The translations under genes and the position numbers were made by a program. From VFMC01 sp031404435 (GTDB lineage: Bacteria; Actinomycetota; Acidimicrobiia; Acidimicrobiales; Ilumatobacteraceae), in assembly GCA_031404435.1 (NCBI GenBank), contig JANNHO010000094.1, positions 1-9,026 on the forward strand: DNA of 9,026 nt. Direction: 5' to 3'. The notes under the pieces are model-generated. The model saw nothing but the letters and a program-made list of their open reading frames with translations. It was not told the origin of the DNA and made no database searches. Below are positions 5,839 through 9,026 of this stretch, in pieces; positions within the stretch are counted from its first letter, which is position 1; every line of letters starts with the position of its first letter.

Positions 5839-7971
5839 ATGCCGACCACGACGACCGCCATCTCGTACTGCCGTCTCTGTCCGGCGGCGTGCGGGATCGT
5901 GCTCGAGCTCGACGGCGACCGGGTGGTGAAGATCTCCGGAGACGACGAGCACCCGCTCACACGCGGGTTCACGTGCACCAAGGGCCGCCACCTCGCCGAC
6001 TTCCACACCGACACGGCCAGGCTCGGCACCTCGCTCCGGCGACGAGCCGACGGCGCGCACGAGCCGGTCGCGGTCGACACCGCGATCGCCGAGATCGCCG
6101 CGCGCCTCACCGACATCATCGCCGAGTACGGCCCCGAGTCGGTCGCCCTGTACACCGGCACCAGCGCGGCGATGGCGTCGCTGACGCTGCCGTTCACGCT
6201 CGCGTTCTGGCGCACGATCGGGTCGTCGAAGAAGTTCTCGTCAATGTCGGTCGACCAGTCCGCGAAGTGGGTCGCCGAGAACCGGCTCGGCCGATGGGCC
6301 GCCGGCGGCCAGCGGTTCGCCGAGGCCGACGTCTGGGTACTCGTCGGCACCAACCCGCTGATCAGCATGCAGGGCGGCTACTTCACCGGGTTCCCGATCC
6401 ACGACGGCATGCGCCGGCTCCAGCAGGAGCAGCAGCGTGGCCTGCAGCTCGTGGTGGTCGACCCTCGGCGCACCGAGCTCGCGTCCCGCGCCAACATCCA
6501 CCTCCAGCTCATCCCTGGCACCGACGCCGTGCTGTTCGCGGCGATCATCGGCGTACTGTTGGCCGAGGATCTGATCGATCACGGGTTCACCGATGCATGG
6601 GCCGACGGCCTCGACGCGCTGCGGGCCGCCGTTGCGCCGTTCACAGCCGAGCGCGCCGGTGCGATCTGCGGGGTCGACCCCGACGACATCGCCCGTGCCG
6701 CCCGGCTCTTCGCTGCGGGGCCACGAGGCATGGCCACTGGCGGCACCGGACCCGACATGGGCCCGCACGCCAACCTCGCCGAACACCTGATCCAGGTGAC
6801 CAACGTGCTGTGCGGCCGTTACGCCCGACCAGGCGATCAGCTGAGCGGCACCGCGGTGCTCGGCTCCGGCAAGGCGTTGCCCGCCGCGGCCATCGCCCCC
6901 GACCGTCACTGGGAACGCACCGAGCCCGGCATCCGCGGCATCGGGGCATTGAACGGTGAGATGCCGTCGGTCACCCTGCCCGACGAGATCACCCGCGATG
7001 ACGACCGCCGCATCCGCGCGCTGATCGTGTCGGGCGGCAACCCGGTCGCGGCCGTGCCCGGCACCCGTGCGATGGCCGACGCTCTCGCATCGCTCGATCT
7101 GCTCGTGACGGTCGACCCGTACCGGTCGCAGACCGCCGAGCTCGCCGACTACGTGATCGCGCCCGTCATGCACCTGGAACGGCCCGACACCACGCGCGCG
7201 TACGAGTCGCTGATGGACCGTCCATTCGCGCAGTACACGCCGGCGATCCTTGATGCGCCGGTCGACACGATCGACGACTGGGAGTTCTTTCTCCGGCTGG
7301 CGTGGGCAATGGGTTCGACGCTGAAGGTCGCCGGCCGCGAGTACCCGCCGTCGGCCGATGCCCCGACGGCCGACGAGGTGCTGGCGTCGTTTTCGGCTCG
7401 CGCCAATGTGCCGCTCGACACTGTGCGCTCGTTTCCCCACGGTGCGATGTTCGACGAGGTCACCCCGGCGCGTGCCGTTGCGCCGGGCGCCGGGGTGAGC
7501 GACCGATTCGCCGTCGCGCCGCCCGACGTGGTCGCCGAGCTCGCCGCCCTCGCCGCCGTAGGCGCCGTTGAGAGTGCCGGCCGGCGCGCTGATGACGAGC
7601 TGTTGCTGATCGTTCGGCGTGCCAAGGAGGTCATCAACTCCACCGGCACCCAGATCGTCGGTCTGGTCCGGAATCGCCGCAACCCGTGCCATCTGCACCC
7701 GGACGACCTCACCCGGCTCGGGCTGCGCGAGGGGGCAGAGGTGACGCTCACCAGCGCACACGGCACCATCCACACCACGGTCGCCGGCGATGCCACGCTT
7801 CGGCCAGGTGTTGCATCGATGACCCACGGATTCGGGGGGCCCGGCCCGGCGGAAGCGCCCGAACGCGGTGGGGCCAGCACGAACGGGCTGCTCAGCGGAT
7901 TCGCGAACCTGCAGGCGATCAGCGGCATGCCGCTCATGACCGCAGTCCCCGTCACGATCGCAGCTGTGTGA
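5839..7971 (+). CDS. molybdopterin (bis-MGD) oxidoreductase, DMSO-reductase family
   Basis: A 710-residue cytoplasmic-type member of the DMSO reductase/formate dehydrogenase family. C11-x2-C14-x3-C18 and C46 (F-T-C-T-K-G-R) would bind a 4Fe-4S cluster. V-G-T-N-P-L (169-174) and V-V-V-D-P-R-R-T-E-L (205-214) are pterin-guanine-dinucleotide contacts. The C-terminal 120 residues, with N-S-T-G-T-Q and R-N-P-C-H-L-H-P-D-D, form the molydop-binding beta-barrel. The segment where the Mo ligand should lie, S-S-M-S-V-D-Q-S-A-K-W-V-A (134-146), has neither Cys nor Sec, so Ser or Asp may serve. There is no Tat signal, no electron-transfer or membrane subunit next to it, and no chaperone. The ATG at 5839 is preferred because the iron-sulfur domain begins there. 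Substrate unknown; a hydroxylase, dehydrogenase or reductase role is possible. Confidence 0.92.
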   Translation: MPTTTTAISYCRLCPAACGIVLELDGDRVVKISGDDEHPLTRGFTCTKGRHLADFHTDTARLGTSLRRRADGAHEPVAVDTAIAEIAARLTDIIAEYGPESVALYTGTSAAMASLTLPFTLAFWRTIGSSKKFSSMSVDQSAKWVAENRLGRWAAGGQRFAEADVWVLVGTNPLISMQGGYFTGFPIHDGMRRLQQEQQRGLQLVVVDPRRTELASRANIHLQLIPGTDAVLFAAIIGVLLAEDLIDHGFTDAWADGLDALRAAVAPFTAERAGAICGVDPDDIARAARLFAAGPRGMATGGTGPDMGPHANLAEHLIQVTNVLCGRYARPGDQLSGTAVLGSGKALPAAAIAPDRHWERTEPGIRGIGALNGEMPSVTLPDEITRDDDRRIRALIVSGGNPVAAVPGTRAMADALASLDLLVTVDPYRSQTAELADYVIAPVMHLERPDTTRAYESLMDRPFAQYTPAILDAPVDTIDDWEFFLRLAWAMGSTLKVAGREYPPSADAPTADEVLASFSARANVPLDTVRSFPHGAMFDEVTPARAVAPGAGVSDRFAVAPPDVVAELAALAAVGAVESAGRRADDELLLIVRRAKEVINSTGTQIVGLVRNRRNPCHLHPDDLTRLGLREGAEVTLTSAHGTIHTTVAGDATLRPGVASMTHGFGGPGPAEAPERGGASTNGLLSGFANLQAISGMPLMTAVPVTIAAV

Positions 7972-7992
7972 CGCCGTTCGGCCAGCAGCCAG

Positions 7993-8008
7993 TCGACACA
8001 TGTGTCAA
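7993..8008 (+). promoter_or_regulatory. palindromic operator, copy B2
   Basis: TCGACACATGTGTCAA carries the perfect palindrome GACACATGTGTC (7995-8006). Its first 15 bases equal the minus strand of B1, and it matches the A sites at 12 of 16 positions. It lies 43 bases before the ATG of the second luciferase-like gene and overlaps the expected minus-35 region. Confidence 0.65.
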
Positions 8009-8021
8009 GTTTCCGGTCCGC

Positions 8022-8027
8022 TAGCGT
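8022..8027 (+). promoter_or_regulatory. possible minus-10 of the second luciferase-like gene
   Basis: TAGCGT lies 13 bases after operator B2, mirroring the arrangement at 5770-5805. A 5-prime leader of about 18 bases would follow, holding the AAAGG ribosome site (8040-8044) seven bases before the ATG at 8052. Confidence 0.4.
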
Positions 8028-8051
8028 CACGACCGTCAGAAAGGCGTCTCC

Positions 8052-8957
8052 ATGCGGTTCATCTTCCAGTATCCAGACTTCCATGGCACCGACGGTGACA
8101 TGCTCGACGCTGGACCGGTCGCCGAGCTTGCCGTCACAGCCGAGCGCAGCGGCTGGAACGGCTTCTCGTTCACGGAGCACCCGGCACCCACCGAGAAGTG
8201 GCTGCAAACGGGCGGCCACCAGAGCCTCGACCCCTTCGTCGCGCTCTCGCACGTGGCTGCGGTCACCACCGAGATGAAGCTCCTCACGTACCTCGCGGTG
8301 CTGCCGTACCGGAACCCGTTGTTGCTCGCGAAGTCGGCAGCCACGGTCGACAAGCTGTCGAACGGCCGCTTCATCCTCGGCGTGGGCACCGGTTACCTGA
8401 AAGCCGAGTTCTTCGCGCTCGGTGTCGACTTCGATGAGCGCAACGAACAGTTCGACGAGGCCCTCGACGTCATGCCGATGCACTGGTCGGGCGAGCCGTT
8501 CGACTACGAGGGCAAGCACTTCAACGCCCGCGGCACGATTGGGCGCCCGCGCCCCGTGCAGATCCCGATCCCGATCTGGATCGGCGGCAACGCCAAGCGC
8601 ACGCTGCGCCGCGTCGCCGAACGCGCTCAGGGCTGGATGCCGCTCACGGGCCCCGCCGGCATGTTCTCGACCGTGCGATCCCCCGAGGTCACCTCTGCCG
8701 ACGACATCCTCGCTCGACTCGAGCTGCTGAAGGAGTACGCGGGCGACCGTTTTGGCGAACTCGACCTGACGATCGCGTACCCCGACCCGACCGTGTACGA
8801 CCTCAACACCGACGTGGAACGGCACCGCGAGCACCTCGGCCGGCTCGCCGAGATCGGCGCCACGTGGATCGTGGTGCCAGGGCCAACTGAGCAGGCGCCC
8901 ATCGCAAGCGAGTTCGTGCAGGGCTTTGCGGAGACCTACTTCACGGAACCGACATGA
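8052..8957 (+). CDS. LLM-class F420-dependent oxidoreductase
   Basis: A 301-residue luciferase-like TIM-barrel enzyme, shorter and of a different subgroup from the one at 1413. Landmarks are the N-terminal strand, T-E42-H43 on an active-site strand, L84-P-Y-R-N-P-L-L-L-A-K followed by L-S-N-G-R-F-I-L-G-V-G-T-G-Y (102-115), and I174-P-I-W-I-G-G-N followed by A-E-R-A-Q-G-W-M-P (189-197). These fit the actinobacterial F420-type group. The probable reaction is hydride transfer or oxygenation with reduced F420 or FMN; the substrate is unknown. AAAGG seven bases upstream supports the start. It has its own promoter with operator B2 and is followed after ten bases by a SnoaL-like gene, forming an operon. 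Confidence 0.92.
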   Translation: MRFIFQYPDFHGTDGDMLDAGPVAELAVTAERSGWNGFSFTEHPAPTEKWLQTGGHQSLDPFVALSHVAAVTTEMKLLTYLAVLPYRNPLLLAKSAATVDKLSNGRFILGVGTGYLKAEFFALGVDFDERNEQFDEALDVMPMHWSGEPFDYEGKHFNARGTIGRPRPVQIPIPIWIGGNAKRTLRRVAERAQGWMPLTGPAGMFSTVRSPEVTSADDILARLELLKEYAGDRFGELDLTIAYPDPTVYDLNTDVERHREHLGRLAEIGATWIVVPGPTEQAPIASEFVQGFAETYFTEPT

Positions 8958-8967
8958 GAGGCGCATC

Positions 8968-9026
8968 ATGAGCAACTTCTTCCAGGACTACTTCGCGGCG
9001 TGGGATCGGCTCGATCTCGATGGCGT
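8968..9026 (+). CDS. start of a probable SnoaL-like/NTF2-fold protein (cut by window edge)
   Basis: Only 19 full codons are seen: M-S-N-F-F-Q-D-Y-F-A-A-W-D-R-L-D-L-D-G. The pattern F-x-x-A-W-x-x-x-D-L-D-G is the usual first helix of SnoaL-like (NTF2-fold) proteins, which act as small polyketide-type cyclases, isomerases or hydrolases. GAGAGG ends seven bases before the ATG, and the gap to the luciferase-like stop is ten bases, so the two share a transcript. The assignment rests on a short stretch and is tentative. Confidence 0.55.
   Translation, partial: MSNFFQDYFAAWDRLDLDG

Noticed and set aside
1..9026. CRISPR arrays, tRNA genes, insertion sequences, phage or plasmid features
   Set aside because: I saw no regularly spaced repeats, transposase-like proteins, cloverleaf-like sequences or integrases. 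The region is plain chromosomal-type coding DNA.

Overview
The window is GC-rich, densely coded bacterial DNA. Two F420/flavin-type luciferase-like oxidoreductases, promoters of the TANNNT type placed just before start codons, and the protein sequences point to an actinobacterium. An Acidimicrobiia-like lineage is my best guess, but there is no rRNA or other marker to prove it. TGA is the stop codon of every gene that ends inside the window.

Layout. Positions 1-1223 (minus strand) hold an operon of a VOC-fold extradiol-dioxygenase-like protein and a translationally coupled alpha/beta hydrolase that runs off the left edge. After a 189-base divergent control region, the plus strand carries a luciferase-like oxidoreductase (1413-2381), a short-chain dehydrogenase one base later (2383-3297), and a thioredoxin-like protein (3332-4405). 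A convergent amidohydrolase lies on the minus strand (4456-5721). Across a second divergent control region comes a molybdopterin oxidoreductase (5839-7971), then a second luciferase-like oxidoreductase (8052-8957) and the first 19 codons of a SnoaL-like protein, both on the plus strand.

The main discovery is the thioredoxin-like gene. An in-frame TGA (3686-3688) falls exactly where the resolving/attacking cysteine of the redox motif should be, giving W-A-S-W-U-G-C. The frame stays open for another 238 codons of clearly related protein. A perfect 6-bp stem with a 5-base loop (3703-3719) follows at the distance and with the loop guanine expected of a bacterial SECIS element. I read it as one 357-residue selenoprotein that ordinary gene calling would split into two pieces.

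A second discovery is a family of four related 16-base palindromes (consensus about YYGACRSATGYGTCRR). They lie in all three control regions that precede transcription units: 1256-1271, 5749-5764, 5790-5805 and 7993-8008. They suggest that one or two TetR-like repressors encoded elsewhere control the whole block as a regulon.

Taken together (inference), the genes look like an inducible catabolic cluster: monooxygenation by luciferase-like enzymes, dehydrogenation by the SDR, hydroxylation or oxidation by the Mo enzyme, ring cleavage by the VOC protein, C-C hydrolysis by the alpha/beta hydrolase, and decarboxylation or hydrolysis by the amidohydrolase. The substrate cannot be told from the sequence.
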